A stretch of DNA of 61,720 nt from an uncultured Eubacteriales bacterium (GCA_900548625.1 URLO01000008.1:1-61720), one strand, 5' to 3'. Shown: positions 24,486-32,052, counted from the stretch's first letter. Made by a program: numbers and translations. Notes: generated by a model from the letters alone, not told the origin.

Positions 24486-25958
24486 TGTGATCGCGGGGAA
24501 GCGCTCCTCATAAACGGTGACGCGCCATGTGATCGCGCCCTCGACCGGTTCAAAGTGCGGCGCGGAGCACGCCGCGCGGCAGCCTTCGGCGCCTTTGCCG
24601 CCGAAAACGATGGCGGTCGGGCCGTCCGCTCCGCCGATGATGCCGACGCAGGCCGCCGCGGCCGCGTCCTTCGGCGGCGTGATCTCAAGCGGCCGGTCGG
24701 CCTCGGCGCAGTCGGTGAGCGTGAAGCGCCCCGCCGGTTCGGGCGAGAGCGTGTAGGTCATGCATGTAAAATACCGCGGATAAAACCACCGCGCAGCCTC
24801 CGGCGCGGCCTTCGGCAGCGTCTGCGGCTCGAGCGACTCCACCCGCAGCGTACACGCGCTGCCGTCCGGGAGGGTGAGCACGGCCGTCTCGCCGGGCGCG
24901 CGTACCGTGAAGCGCGGCCCTGGGATCGCTGCGGGCTCCGCGCGCAGCTCCAGCGTGAGCGTGCGCAGCGCAGACGGTCTTCGCCCGTTCCACGGGAAGC
25001 AGTGGCGCATGACGAGCCATGCCGCCTCCGCGTCCAGCCCGTAGTGCGCCGCGGCCGCCGCTTCTTCCGCATCGCAGGCGCCGCCCTCCGGCCAGTAGAC
25101 GCCGGCGTAGCCCCGGCAGGCGGAAAGCGGCTTCCCGTTCGCGGTCAGGCGCGGCCGGACGTCCATGCAAAGCGGGTTTTCCAGCTCGATCTGCGCGCGC
25201 TCCTCCGGAGAAAAGCGCTCCGCGTCGTCATTTTCGGCGCAAAGCCCCCATTTTTCCGCAAATGCGCGCATGGCCTCCGCCTCGACGCGCATACAGAGAT
25301 CCAGCACGAGCCCCTTCGCGCAGAGATAGACCGCCGGAACGAGCCACTGCCGTCCCGCCCATGAAAACCGCGCCCCGAGCGGGAGCTCGGCTCCGGCGCG
25401 TCCGCGCTGCGTGCCGAAGCCGCCCTCAAAGCAGACCCGCCATGGCGCAGGCGCGGGCGCGGCAGGCTCGAACGGTGCAAAGTCCTCGCTGTAGCGGAGC
25501 CTTCTGTAGTCAAAGCTCCGGTTCAGGCCGTCCAGATACGCCCACGGCTCCGGCAGCGGCGTCAGTCCCGTTCCGGTGCGGATGGCCTCCAGAACGCCTT
25601 TTTGCGCCGCGTCCGGCGGGTATTCCTCCAGAAATGCGGCAAACTGCGCCGCGTCCCACTGCCACGCCTGCTCCAGCGCAGCCGCGTCGCCGCAGGCCAG
25701 CAGCAGCCGCAGAAGATGCTCAAAATCCTCCGCGATCAGGTGGATGTGGTCGGGCGCGCTGTTCATCGGGCTGACGGCAAAGATGCGCGCGCCAAAGCCG
25801 CGCACGCGGCAGAAGTGGATGCCGTCCACCCCGGCCCAGCCGAGGATGTCCGCGCCCTTCGGCGTGCAGTCGTAGGGTGCGTTGTCCGCGCGGCGCTCGA
25901 TCCCGAGCGGCGCAAGGTCGATCCCAAGCCGCAGAAATTTTTCATAGCTCCGATCCAT
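24441..25958 (-). CDS. Uncharacterised 505-aa protein with repeat-derived C-terminus
   Basis: I do not recognise the full-length family. The N-terminal third contains GADILGWAGVDGIHFCRVRG and AEDFEHLLRLLLACGDAAALEQAW, which resembles SUKH/SMI1-type knob domains. Several Trp-rich, Pro-rich segments follow. Near residues 435-449 it has VGIIGGADGPTAI, identical to the signature of Na+-translocating decarboxylase beta subunits, but the protein has no membrane helices. The last 13 residues (SLFKREPSPTVCV) and the stop are encoded by family A hairpin 2, so the original C-terminus was replaced. The start at 25958 has AAGGGAG upstream and its own promoter. Confidence 0.7.
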   Translation of the reverse strand: MDRSYEKFLRLGIDLAPLGIERRADNAPYDCTPKGADILGWAGVDGIHFCRVRGFGARIFAVSPMNSAPDHIHLIAEDFEHLLRLLLACGDAAALEQAWQWDAAQFAAFLEEYPPDAAQKGVLEAIRTGTGLTPLPEPWAYLDGLNRSFDYRRLRYSEDFAPFEPAAPAPAPWRVCFEGGFGTQRGRAGAELPLGARFSWAGRQWLVPAVYLCAKGLVLDLCMRVEAEAMRAFAEKWGLCAENDDAERFSPEERAQIELENPLCMDVRPRLTANGKPLSACRGYAGVYWPEGGACDAEEAAAAAHYGLDAEAAWLVMRHCFPWNGRRPSALRTLTLELRAEPAAIPGPRFTVRAPGETAVLTLPDGSACTLRVESLEPQTLPKAAPEAARWFYPRYFTCMTYTLSPEPAGRFTLTDCAEADRPLEITPPKDAAAAACVGIIGGADGPTAIVFGGKGAEGCRAACSAPHFEPVEGAITWRVTVYEERFPAITCSLFKREPSPTVCV

Positions 25959-25995
25959 GTGACAACGGCTCCCTTCAGGCTCTCAGATTACAGAT

Positions 25996-26024
25996 AGTGT
26001 AGCCCGCCGCAAGGCGGAAGTCAA
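25996..26024 (-). promoter_or_regulatory. Promoter of the 505-aa protein gene
   Basis: Reading leftward, TTGACT (26024-26019) and TACACT (26001-25996) are spaced 17 bases, giving a leader of about 30 nt. Confidence 0.55.
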
Positions 26025-26099
26025 TCTGCTCTGCCGCTGCCTTGACCGGAAAAATTTTCCCGCGCGACCGGTTTCGACAGACTTTTCAGAACCGCCGTG

Positions 26100-26220
26100 G
26101 TAGTCTATGGGCACAGCTTATCCAATACGAGCGCACTTCATGTCCCGGCGCCGCGCTGCCGCGGCGTCAGATCCCACGATCCACCCTTCCCCTGACTCGA
26201 CCGGTCAGGGGCGCTTTTTT
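26100..26220 (+). ncRNA. Possible small RNA ending in a strong terminator
   Basis: The region holds no ORF with a binding site, yet it ends in a well-formed rightward terminator. The stem CCCCTGAC / GTCAGGGG (26189-26211) is followed by GCTTTTTT. Upstream is a GC-rich hairpin around GCGCCGCG / CGCGGCGT (about 26150-26167). No rightward gene precedes it, since the neighbours on both sides are on the minus strand. The 5' end is not defined; no convincing promoter was found. It matches no RNA family I recognise. Confidence 0.3.
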
Positions 26221-26254
26221 GACGGCACTGTCGAACGCGGGCGCATCGCGCCGC

Positions 26255-26518
26255 TCAGTATCGAAGGCAGCGCCGCATCCGCCGCTCGGCGCGCTGGAGC
26301 GTGCGGCAGACGGTGGATTTGTTCACACCGCGCTCCTGCGCAAGCTCGCGCATGGTCTTCTTTTCGAGATAGTAGCCGATCACGGCGCGGCGCTGAAGCT
26401 CGGTCAGCTCGTTGTCCAGCACATGCTGGAGGCGCTTTCTCTGCACGTCGCGCGTCATGCGCGGGCCGAGATAGCCGTCATAATCGATATTTTTCATTGC
26501 GGTAATAGCCCCTTTCAT
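26255..26518 (-). CDS. Small sigma-70 region 4-like helix-turn-helix protein
   Basis: The product has 87 residues. LTELQRRAVIGYYLEKKTMRELAQERGVNKSTVCRTLQRAERRM is a region-4-type helix-turn-helix (about 39-82). No region 2 is present. Such short proteins are common in prophages and conjugative elements of Clostridia. The ATG at 26518 follows GGAGCATTATT and overlaps the upstream gene by 41 bp; an ATG at 26497 with AAAGGGG 12 nt upstream is an alternative. It is the last gene of a three-gene unit under an XRE-type operator. Confidence 0.75.
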   Translation of the reverse strand: MKGAITAMKNIDYDGYLGPRMTRDVQRKRLQHVLDNELTELQRRAVIGYYLEKKTMRELAQERGVNKSTVCRTLQRAERRMRRCLRY

Positions 26519-26711
26519 AATAATGCTCCGTCAGCTCCGCAAGCTCGTTGACCTGCGTCAGCATGGAGGTCAGCACGCTCATCCGCCGGTCGATCCAGAA
26601 CAGCTCCTCGCGGTCGCGCGTGCGCTTTTTTGCCTGTCGGAGCTGACGCAGGCGCTCGCGCAGCGGCTGCGCCGCCGCGCGGTACTCTGCGGACATCTCC
26701 TTAAGGGTCAT
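26478..26711 (-). CDS. Small helical protein of mobile-element type
   Basis: The 77-residue, highly charged protein is predicted to be almost entirely helical (for example LRERLRQLRQAKKRTRDREELFWIDRRM). It has no catalytic motif. Its length and position between a zinc-finger-like protein and a region-4 protein match small proteins of phage or integrative-element regulatory modules. The ATG at 26711 follows CGAGGA. It overlaps both neighbours (11 bp and 41 bp), which indicates a single coupled transcript. Confidence 0.65.
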   Translation of the reverse strand: MTLKEMSAEYRAAAQPLRERLRQLRQAKKRTRDREELFWIDRRMSVLTSMLTQVNELAELTEHYYERGYYRNEKYRL

Positions 26712-26916
26712 GGCGCGAGGTCCTCGGCATGGAGGTCCGCAGATCGGCCAGAAAGTATTTGCGCGCGTAGTCCGGCAGGCAGTCCATGCAGATCTTGCCG
26801 TCCTCCGTCTCGTAGTACGACTGCCCCAGATAGATCTCGCACGCGCACCATGCGCACCAGGCGTAGACCGGCGCAAACTGGTCATAGGGCACATTTCTTC
26901 GGTATTTCGCTGACAC
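26701..26916 (-). CDS. Small putative zinc-binding protein
   Basis: The 71-residue protein has WCAWCACEIYLGQ and GKICMDCLPDYARKYF. These give two CxxC pairs about 20 residues apart, a treble-clef or ribbon-like zinc site. The GTG start at 26916 is supported by AGGAG 8 nt upstream. It is the first gene of the three-gene operon and starts about 70 bp from its promoter. The function is unknown. Confidence 0.65.
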   Translation of the reverse strand: MSAKYRRNVPYDQFAPVYAWCAWCACEIYLGQSYYETEDGKICMDCLPDYARKYFLADLRTSMPRTSRHDP

Positions 26917-26988
26917 AAGGCATTCTCCTCTCCGTTTTCAAGTCCGCTGCCCGGCTGATTTGGTATAAATTACCATCCATCTGCCATA

Positions 26989-27017
26989 AGCATACTACAC
27001 GAAACGTGTGATGTCAA
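26989..27017 (-). promoter_or_regulatory. Promoter with palindromic operator for the three-gene unit
   Basis: Reading leftward, TTGACA (27017-27012) and TATGCT (26994-26989) are spaced 17 bases. Centred in the spacer is a perfect inverted repeat, ACACG-AAA-CGTGT (26997-27009). A repressor there would block polymerase. The adjacent divergent XRE protein is the obvious candidate. A weaker rightward promoter (TTACCA, 17 bases, TACTAC, 26971-26999) overlaps the same site. Confidence 0.7.
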
Positions 27018-27055
27018 GCGTGAATTTGAAAATATTGGAATTTTGGAGGGTGCCT

Positions 27056-27412
27056 ATGCTGGGAGCAAGGATCGCGCTGCTGCGCAGGCAGCGCGGCATG
27101 AGTCAGAAGGAGCTTGCCGCGCGGCTGGGCGTCAGCCCGAGCGCGGTGGGGATGTATGAGCAGGGACGGCGCGAGCCGGACTGCGCGGGGCTTTTGAAGC
27201 TGGCGGAGATCTTCGGCATCAGCGTGGATTTTCTTCTCGGCGGCGGCGCGGCCGCGCCGGAGGACGCGCGCGCCGTCCGGCCGCTCTGGGACGCGGCGCG
27301 GGCGCTTCTGGACGGGACGCTGGTACTGCGTGCGGCGGACGGGACGGAGCGGCCGCTTGACGAGGCGGAGCTGGCGGTGCTGCTTGCGGCGCTGCTGGGG
27401 CAGACGGATTGA
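27056..27412 (+). CDS. XRE/Cro-cI family helix-turn-helix repressor
   Basis: The 118-residue protein has an N-terminal HTH_3 domain (GARIALLRRQRGMSQKELAARLGVSPSAVGMYEQGRREPD, residues 2-41). A C-terminal Asp/Glu/Leu-rich segment may form a dimer interface. TTGGAGGG is 6 nt before the ATG. It is divergent from the small-gene operon, whose promoter holds a perfect palindrome, an arrangement like a phage or ICE lysis-lysogeny switch. No integrase or structural phage gene is nearby, so this is probably a remnant or a domesticated switch. Confidence 0.88.
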   Translation: MLGARIALLRRQRGMSQKELAARLGVSPSAVGMYEQGRREPDCAGLLKLAEIFGISVDFLLGGGAAAPEDARAVRPLWDAARALLDGTLVLRAADGTERPLDEAELAVLLAALLGQTD

Positions 27413-27437
27413 CGGCGCGCGCGCCGTCTGCTACAAT
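27409..27437 (+). promoter_or_regulatory. Promoter of tadA
   Basis: TTGACG (27409-27414) and TACAAT (27432-27437) are spaced 17 bases. The -35 box overlaps the XRE gene stop codon. Confidence 0.7.
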
Positions 27438-27467
27438 CTCAGAAAACGGGAAAGGGCGGCGACGGCG

Positions 27468-27959
27468 ATGGAGGAAGCAAAACGGATACTGGACGAGGCG
27501 CTCATGCGCGAGGCCATTGCGCTCGCCCGCGAGGCGGACGCCGAGGAGGAGGTCCCGGTCGGCTGCGTGGTGACGCTGGACGGACGCATCGTCGGCCGCG
27601 GCAGAAACCGGCGCGAGCGCGGCAGGTCCGCGCTGGCGCACGCCGAGATCGAGGCCATCGCGGAGGCGTGCCGGACGCTCGGCGGCTGGCGTCTGTGGCA
27701 GTGTACGCTCTATGTGACGCTCGAGCCGTGCCCGATGTGCGCCGGGGCCATCATGAACGCGCGCATCCCGCGCATCGTCTACGGCGCGAAGGACGCCGTG
27801 AACGGCTGCTGCGGCTCGGCGATCGACCTGTTTCTGCTGCCGTGCAGCCAGAAGCCCGAGATCGTGCAGGGCGTTCTGGAGCCGGAGTGCGCGGCGCTGA
27901 TGTCCGGCTTTTTCCGCCGCCTGCGCGAAAAACGCAAAAAGCCGCCGGTCGTCGGTTAA
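27468..27959 (+). CDS. tadA: tRNA-specific adenosine deaminase TadA
   Basis: The 163-residue protein has the cytidine/deoxycytidylate deaminase fold. The zinc ligands are His58 and the Cys88/Cys91 pair (HAE and PCPMC), with Glu60 as proton shuttle. The downstream VYGAKDAVNGCCGS motif is typical of TadA. It converts A34 to inosine in tRNA-Arg(ACG), an essential activity. GGGAAAGGG lies upstream of the ATG. It has its own promoter and a terminator 13 bp past the stop. Confidence 0.95.
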   Translation: MEEAKRILDEALMREAIALAREADAEEEVPVGCVVTLDGRIVGRGRNRRERGRSALAHAEIEAIAEACRTLGGWRLWQCTLYVTLEPCPMCAGAIMNARIPRIVYGAKDAVNGCCGSAIDLFLLPCSQKPEIVQGVLEPECAALMSGFFRRLREKRKKPPVVG

Positions 27960-27971
27960 AACGCAAAAATA

Positions 27972-28008
27972 AGAGCCATATGCACCCTCGTGCATATGGC
28001 TCTTTGTA
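27972..28008 (+). terminator. Terminator between tadA and the hydrogenase gene
   Basis: A 14-bp stem AGAGCCATATGCAC / GTGCATATGGCTCT is followed by TTGTATC on the plus strand. On the minus strand the stem is followed by TATTTTTGCG, so it may serve both convergent genes. Confidence 0.75.
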
Positions 28009-28065
28009 TCTGTGTATCGATCTCACATGGATGCCGCGGCGCGGAGCGCGCCGTGCGTGCAGGGG

Positions 28066-29568
28066 TCAATCGAGCTTTCCGACCAATTCCCGGTACGGCC
28101 CGTCGGCGGAGGAGGTCTCCTTCGCCTGCGCCACATGCGCGGCGAGCTTCTTTTTCGCGGTCTCCGTCGGAATGACGGTGCCCGCGCCCGCGATGCACCC
28201 GCCGGGGCAGGCCATGCCCTCAAGCAGATAGCCGTCGAGCCTTCCGGCCTTGGCCTGCATCAGGAGCTTGCGGCACTCGCGCAGGCCGTCTGCCCGCTGG
28301 GTCCTGATCTCCGCCTCCGGGTGCTCTCTGCGGATGATCTCCTCGACCGCCGCCGCCACGCCGCCTGCCGAGGCAAAGCCCCGTCCGGCGCCGCTGCCGT
28401 CCTGCAGGTCGGCCTCCGGCTCGATGGCGGCAAAGTCGATCTCCTTTGCCTCAAAAATGCCCATCAGCTCCTCATACGTCAGGACAAAGTCCACGTCGCT
28501 GCGCAGCTCTGCCTGCATGGCCTCGAGCTTTTTCGCGGCGCACGGGCCGACGAACACGACCTTCGCCTCCGGCTGCTCGCGCTTGACGAGCCGCGCGGTG
28601 TAGATCATCGGCGTGTAGGTCATGGAGATGTTGCCGGACTCCTGCGGGAAAAGCCTGCGCGCCATCATCCGCCACGACGGGCAGCAGGAGGTCGCGAGGA
28701 ATTTCTGCTCCGCCGGCACCTTCTCCAAAAAGTCGCGCGCCTCCTCAATGGCGCAGATGTCCGCGCCGGCGGCAACCTCGACGACGCCGGAAAACCCGAG
28801 CTGCTTCATCGCGGCGACAAATTTCGGCACGGTCACGTCCTTTCCGAACTGACCGACAAAGGACGGCGCGACGATCGCCACGACCGATTTTTCCTCCAGA
28901 ATGGCGCGGATGACCTGATAGATCTGGCTCTTGTCCACGATCGCGCCGAACGGGCAGCTCACAAGGCACTGGCCGCAGGCGACGCAGCGGTCATAGTCGA
29001 TCTGCGCCTTGCCGTATTCGTCCACGCCGATGGCGTCCATGCCGCACGCCTCCTGACAGGGGCGCTGGAGATGCACGATGGCGTGATACGGGCAGGCGGC
29101 GGCACACTTTCCGCATTTGATGCACTGGCTCTCAGTGATGCGGCAGCGGCCGTTGACAAACTTGATCGCGCCCTTCGGGCAGACCTGCTGGCACGAGGCA
29201 GCAAGGCAGCCCTGACACAGCTCGGTCGCATAATACCGGTGCGTCGGGCAGGCGTGACAGGCGTAGGGGATGATGTTGACGAGCGGAGGCTCGTAATACT
29301 GCTCGGCGATGGCGGCCTGATCCATGCCCTCGGACAAAAGCGTGCGCTGCTGCACGGGCTGAAGCGACAGTCCCATCGCCAGCCGCACGCGCTCGCCCGC
29401 GATGGCGCGTTCGAGGAAGATGGACTCGCGGTGCAGGGGGTTCTGGCCTGGCACGATGCGGAACGGGATGTCCTCCATCTGCGTGTAGTCGCCGGAATAG
29501 GCCATTCGGGCAACCTCTGAAAAGACCTTTTTTCGGATGTCGGTGATCAGTGACGGGATTCCTCGCAT
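28066..29568 (-). CDS. Monomeric [FeFe] hydrogenase
   Basis: The 500-residue protein has cysteine-rich Fe-S motifs at about 100-215 (CQGCLAASCQQVCPKGA, CIKCGKCAAACPYHAI, CVACGQCLVSCPFGAI). The H-cluster domain follows with L1 TSCCPSW (Cys295/296), L2 GPCAAKK and L3 EGMACPGGC (Cys454). All cluster cysteines are present. These motif variants fit the ferredoxin-linked, single-subunit group-B-like hydrogenases rather than the bifurcating type. It would evolve or oxidise H2 in the cytoplasm. TTGGAGG precedes the ATG. Upstream is a 450-nt leader with a cobalamin riboswitch and a terminator; no other gene lies between. HydE, HydF and HydG maturases are not in the window. Confidence 0.93.
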   Translation of the reverse strand: MRGIPSLITDIRKKVFSEVARMAYSGDYTQMEDIPFRIVPGQNPLHRESIFLERAIAGERVRLAMGLSLQPVQQRTLLSEGMDQAAIAEQYYEPPLVNIIPYACHACPTHRYYATELCQGCLAASCQQVCPKGAIKFVNGRCRITESQCIKCGKCAAACPYHAIVHLQRPCQEACGMDAIGVDEYGKAQIDYDRCVACGQCLVSCPFGAIVDKSQIYQVIRAILEEKSVVAIVAPSFVGQFGKDVTVPKFVAAMKQLGFSGVVEVAAGADICAIEEARDFLEKVPAEQKFLATSCCPSWRMMARRLFPQESGNISMTYTPMIYTARLVKREQPEAKVVFVGPCAAKKLEAMQAELRSDVDFVLTYEELMGIFEAKEIDFAAIEPEADLQDGSGAGRGFASAGGVAAAVEEIIRREHPEAEIRTQRADGLRECRKLLMQAKAGRLDGYLLEGMACPGGCIAGAGTVIPTETAKKKLAAHVAQAKETSSADGPYRELVGKLD

Positions 29569-29614
29569 GGTGATTCCTCCAAAACAGCGCCCCTGCGGGC
29601 GCGCAGATACAGTG

Positions 29615-29638
29615 AAAAAAGCCCTGAAAAAACAGAGC
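29615..29638 (-). terminator. Attenuator-type terminator in the hydrogenase leader
   Basis: On the minus strand GCTCTG-TTTTTT-CAGGGC is followed by TTTTTT, ending 47 nt before the hydrogenase ATG. A larger hairpin (29640-29653 with 29663-29676) and a CCCGTGTA / TACACGGG hairpin (about 29698-29718) lie just upstream and could form alternative structures. Confidence 0.65.
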
Positions 29639-29894
29639 GCCGGACGCCCGCCGGTTCCCAGTCGGCAGACGTCCGGGGAAGTTCGCGGCAGGCAGGCCCG
29701 TGTAGGGGGTACACGGGCGGTCTCGACTACCGGCGAGATACATGAAAACGCTCTCTATTTTGAACCGCCGCCGCCTCCCATCGCGGCAGCGATTACAAAC
29801 AAAAATCCGCACAGCCATCACCAGCCGCACGGAACGAGAGCCCTCCCACCAGCAGATCGGAAAGCAATTCTTCGGCCACGGTAACGGCGTGGAC

Positions 29895-30015
29895 ACGGGA
29901 CAGCGTTCAGCGTATCTGACTTAGCCCGGGTGGGCATCACAGTGACCGGCTCGCGGGGCCTTGCACCCCATTCCGCCTGCGGCAAGTGCCGCACACGCTA
30001 TCCGACTATTCGGTT
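29895..30015 (-). promoter_or_regulatory. Cobalamin riboswitch
   Basis: On the minus strand the core reads GGAATGGGGTGCAAGGCCCC, then GCGAGCCGGTCACTGTGATG, a CCCACCCGGGC hairpin and AAGTCAGATAC. These match the conserved blocks of the B12 aptamer (GGAA..GGTG.AA..CC, the C.CACTGT junction and the AGTC.GA.AC block) in the right order. AGCG / CGCT-type arms at the ends could form P1. A promoter lies immediately upstream. The only downstream gene on this strand is the [FeFe] hydrogenase. Confidence 0.85.
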
Positions 30016-30021
30016 GTGACT

Positions 30022-30049
30022 ATTATATCACACTTCCCGCGATTTGCAA
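30022..30049 (-). promoter_or_regulatory. Promoter of the riboswitch-hydrogenase transcript
   Basis: Reading leftward, TTGCAA (30049-30044) and a perfect TATAAT (30027-30022) are spaced 16 bases. The start would fall near 30015, just at the aptamer. Confidence 0.75.
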
Positions 30050-30060
30050 TGCTTTTTTGT

Positions 30061-30110
30061 AAAAAACCGAAAATCGCCTGCGGCGGCTCCAAGCAACGGA
30101 ACCGCCGCAG
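30061..30110 (-). terminator. Terminator of queT
   Basis: Minus-strand stem CTGCGGCGGTTCC / GGAGCCGCCGCAG (arms 30098-30110 and 30078-30090) is followed by GCGATTTTCGGTTTTTT. It ends just before the hydrogenase promoter. Confidence 0.75.
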
Positions 30111-30125
30111 ACGCAGACAGTCGGC

Positions 30126-30629
30126 TCATGCCCTGCGCTCGCGCAGGAGTCTGCCGAGGATGTCGCTCTTTCGGAACGACAGATACAGCGGCACGCCGAG
30201 GATATACAAAACGGCAACCTCGCCCGCCGCGACCTGCGCGCCCATCAGCGCAAAGCCCGACCAGAACGTCTCCGGCGTATAGACGAAGGCGAGCATCGCG
30301 CCGACCATGACGGCGTTTGCAAGCACCGTCGGGACCGGCAGCAGCCACGCTTTTTTCATCCGCGCCGTCAGCAGGCAGCCGATCAGCGTTGCCGCCGAGC
30401 CGACCACGATGTCCAGCACCGAGACGGTGGAGAAAATGTTGGCGATCACGCACCCGAGCGTCAGCCCGACCGTCAGGCTCGGCTCCAGCGCCACCAGCAG
30501 GCACAGCGCATCGGCGATGCGGAACTGGATGTCGCCGTAGGCGAACGAGGCCGTCAGGATGGTGATCGCGGCGTAAAGTCCCGCCACGACGCCGTTCAGC
30601 GCGATTTGTCTTGTGTTCAGTTTTTTCAT
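30126..30629 (-). CDS. queT: QueT-type preQ1/queuosine-precursor transporter
   Basis: The 167-residue membrane protein has about five or six helices and the QueT motif IQFRIADALCLLVALEP (about 33-49). It acts as an ECF S component for a queuosine precursor. A preQ1-I riboswitch and terminator in its leader confirm the ligand class. AAAGGA lies 8 nt before the ATG. EcfA and EcfT are not adjacent, so it must share an energy module. It is monocistronic. Confidence 0.93.
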   Translation of the reverse strand: MKKLNTRQIALNGVVAGLYAAITILTASFAYGDIQFRIADALCLLVALEPSLTVGLTLGCVIANIFSTVSVLDIVVGSAATLIGCLLTARMKKAWLLPVPTVLANAVMVGAMLAFVYTPETFWSGFALMGAQVAAGEVAVLYILGVPLYLSFRKSDILGRLLRERRA

Positions 30630-30652
30630 GTGTTTTGTCCTTTCCGCGGAAC

Positions 30653-30677
30653 AAAAAATGGGCGCAAAGCGCCCATC
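30653..30677 (-). terminator. Expression-platform terminator of the preQ1 riboswitch
   Basis: Minus-strand GATGGGCGCTTTGCGCCCATTT is a short, strong hairpin followed by TTTTTTG, directly downstream of the aptamer. Confidence 0.85.
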
Positions 30678-30679
30678 CC

Positions 30680-30722
30680 GTTCCTAGTTTTGTTTTAAGA
30701 CAGGATGGTTACGAACTGTCTG
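30680..30722 (-). promoter_or_regulatory. preQ1 class I riboswitch
   Basis: On the minus strand, GACAGTTCGTAACCATCCTG, then TCTTAAAAC and AAAACTAGGA, fits the compact H-type pseudoknot of preQ1-I. The P1 stem is ACAG / CTGT-like, followed by the A-rich tail and CTAGGA. It lies immediately upstream of the terminator and queT, as expected for ligand-induced termination. Confidence 0.9.
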
Positions 30723-30783
30723 CGCCGGAGGCGCTATGAAAACTGCCCATGTATTTTACACAGGCAGTCTGCGCTTGTCAACC

Positions 30784-32052
30784 TCAAAGGACGCGCGTGC
30801 CTGCGACGTATTTTTCCCGGACGCAGCGCTCGTCGGCCAGATAAACCAGCCGCTCCAGCCGCGCGCGGACGGAAAGCGCCTGCGGGTGGTCAAGGCCGCT
30901 GTCGTCCATGACGACGGCGTCCGCCTCGTAGCCCTCGCGGAACGCGCCGACCTTGCCGAAAAACTCGCCGCCGCCCGCCGTCGCGAGATAGAACGCGCGC
31001 TCAAACGACAGCGCCGGGACCGACTGGTCCTGAAGCCGCCAGCGGAGCTTGGAGGCCTGAATGGCATGCATCATCGCACGCAGGATGCTCTCATGGCTGC
31101 CGCCCGCCACGTCGGTGGCGAGGCCGACCTTGAGGCCGTTCTCCAGGAACTTGCTGACCGGCGCGACGCCGGAGGAAAGATTCATGTTCGATTCCGGCGA
31201 ATGCGCGATGAACACGCCGTTTTCCTTCATCAGTGCCTGCTCCAGCTCGCCCGAGTGGACGCAGTGCGCCATGATGCAGCGGTGGTCGCCGCCGAACAGG
31301 CCGAACTGGCGGTAGGCGTCGCCGTAGCACTTCGAGCGCGGGCAAAGCTCCTGCACCCACGCGATCTCGCTGAAATTTTCGGACAGGTGGCTCTGCACGG
31401 GCACATCGTACTGCCGCCGCAGCCCGCTGAGGGCGTACATGAGATCGTCGGTACACGACGGGATGAAGCGCGGCGTCAGGATGGGCTTCGTGCGCTCAAA
31501 TTTCTGCGCCGCCTCGAGCCATGCCGCCGTGTCGCGCACGGCCTGATTTTTCGAGATCTCGCGCAGATAGACCGGGCAGTTGCGGTTCATGTTGACCTTG
31601 CCGACATAGGTGCGCAGGCCGCTGTTTTCCAGAAGCTCCATCAGATGCAGCGTCGCGGGCACATGGATGGTCGCAAAAACGGCGGCGCGGGTGGTCGTGC
31701 TGCGGAGCAGATGCTCTGTGAACGAGGCATACGCGCGGTGCGCATACTCCAGATCCTGATATTTCGATTCCTCGGGGAAGGTGTAGGTGTTGAGCCACTC
31801 GAGAAGCTCCATGTCCATGCCCAGCCCGCGGAAGGCAAACTGCGGCGCGTGGATGTGCAGATCCGTCATGCCGGGCAGAATGAGGCAGTCGCCGCAGTCT
31901 CGCAGCGGCAGCGCCGAAAAGCGGCTCGGCAGCGCCGAAAACACGCCGCGCACCAGCCCGTCCTCCACGACAAGAAAGCCGTTTTCCGTGATCTCGATGC
32001 GATCCATCGTCCCGCTCGTACAAATCTGCCCCTTCAAGACAAAGCTGTTCAT
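30784..32052 (-). CDS. guaD: Guanine deaminase
   Basis: This 422-residue amidohydrolase has TDLHIHAPQFAFRGLG (metal His pair, about 68-83), SHLSEN (about 200), MAHCVHSGELE (about 230) and LATDVAGGS with the catalytic Asp (about 315). The PQ motif after the HIH pair is typical of guanine deaminases. The reaction gives xanthine and ammonia in purine salvage or degradation. AAGGAGGGG lies upstream of the ATG. It is divergent from the BmpA-type nucleoside transporter, a functional pairing of purine import and breakdown. Confidence 0.93.
   Translation of the reverse strand: MNSFVLKGQICTSGTMDRIEITENGFLVVEDGLVRGVFSALPSRFSALPLRDCGDCLILPGMTDLHIHAPQFAFRGLGMDMELLEWLNTYTFPEESKYQDLEYAHRAYASFTEHLLRSTTTRAAVFATIHVPATLHLMELLENSGLRTYVGKVNMNRNCPVYLREISKNQAVRDTAAWLEAAQKFERTKPILTPRFIPSCTDDLMYALSGLRRQYDVPVQSHLSENFSEIAWVQELCPRSKCYGDAYRQFGLFGGDHRCIMAHCVHSGELEQALMKENGVFIAHSPESNMNLSSGVAPVSKFLENGLKVGLATDVAGGSHESILRAMMHAIQASKLRWRLQDQSVPALSFERAFYLATAGGGEFFGKVGAFREGYEADAVVMDDSGLDHPQALSVRARLERLVYLADERCVREKYVAGTRVL

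Noticed and set aside
29132..29896. Minus-strand ORF through the hydrogenase leader (starts MSTPLPWPKN) as an extra gene or leader peptide
   Set aside because: It runs through riboswitch, terminator and hydrogenase start in another frame and has no binding site; the leader is better explained as regulatory RNA.
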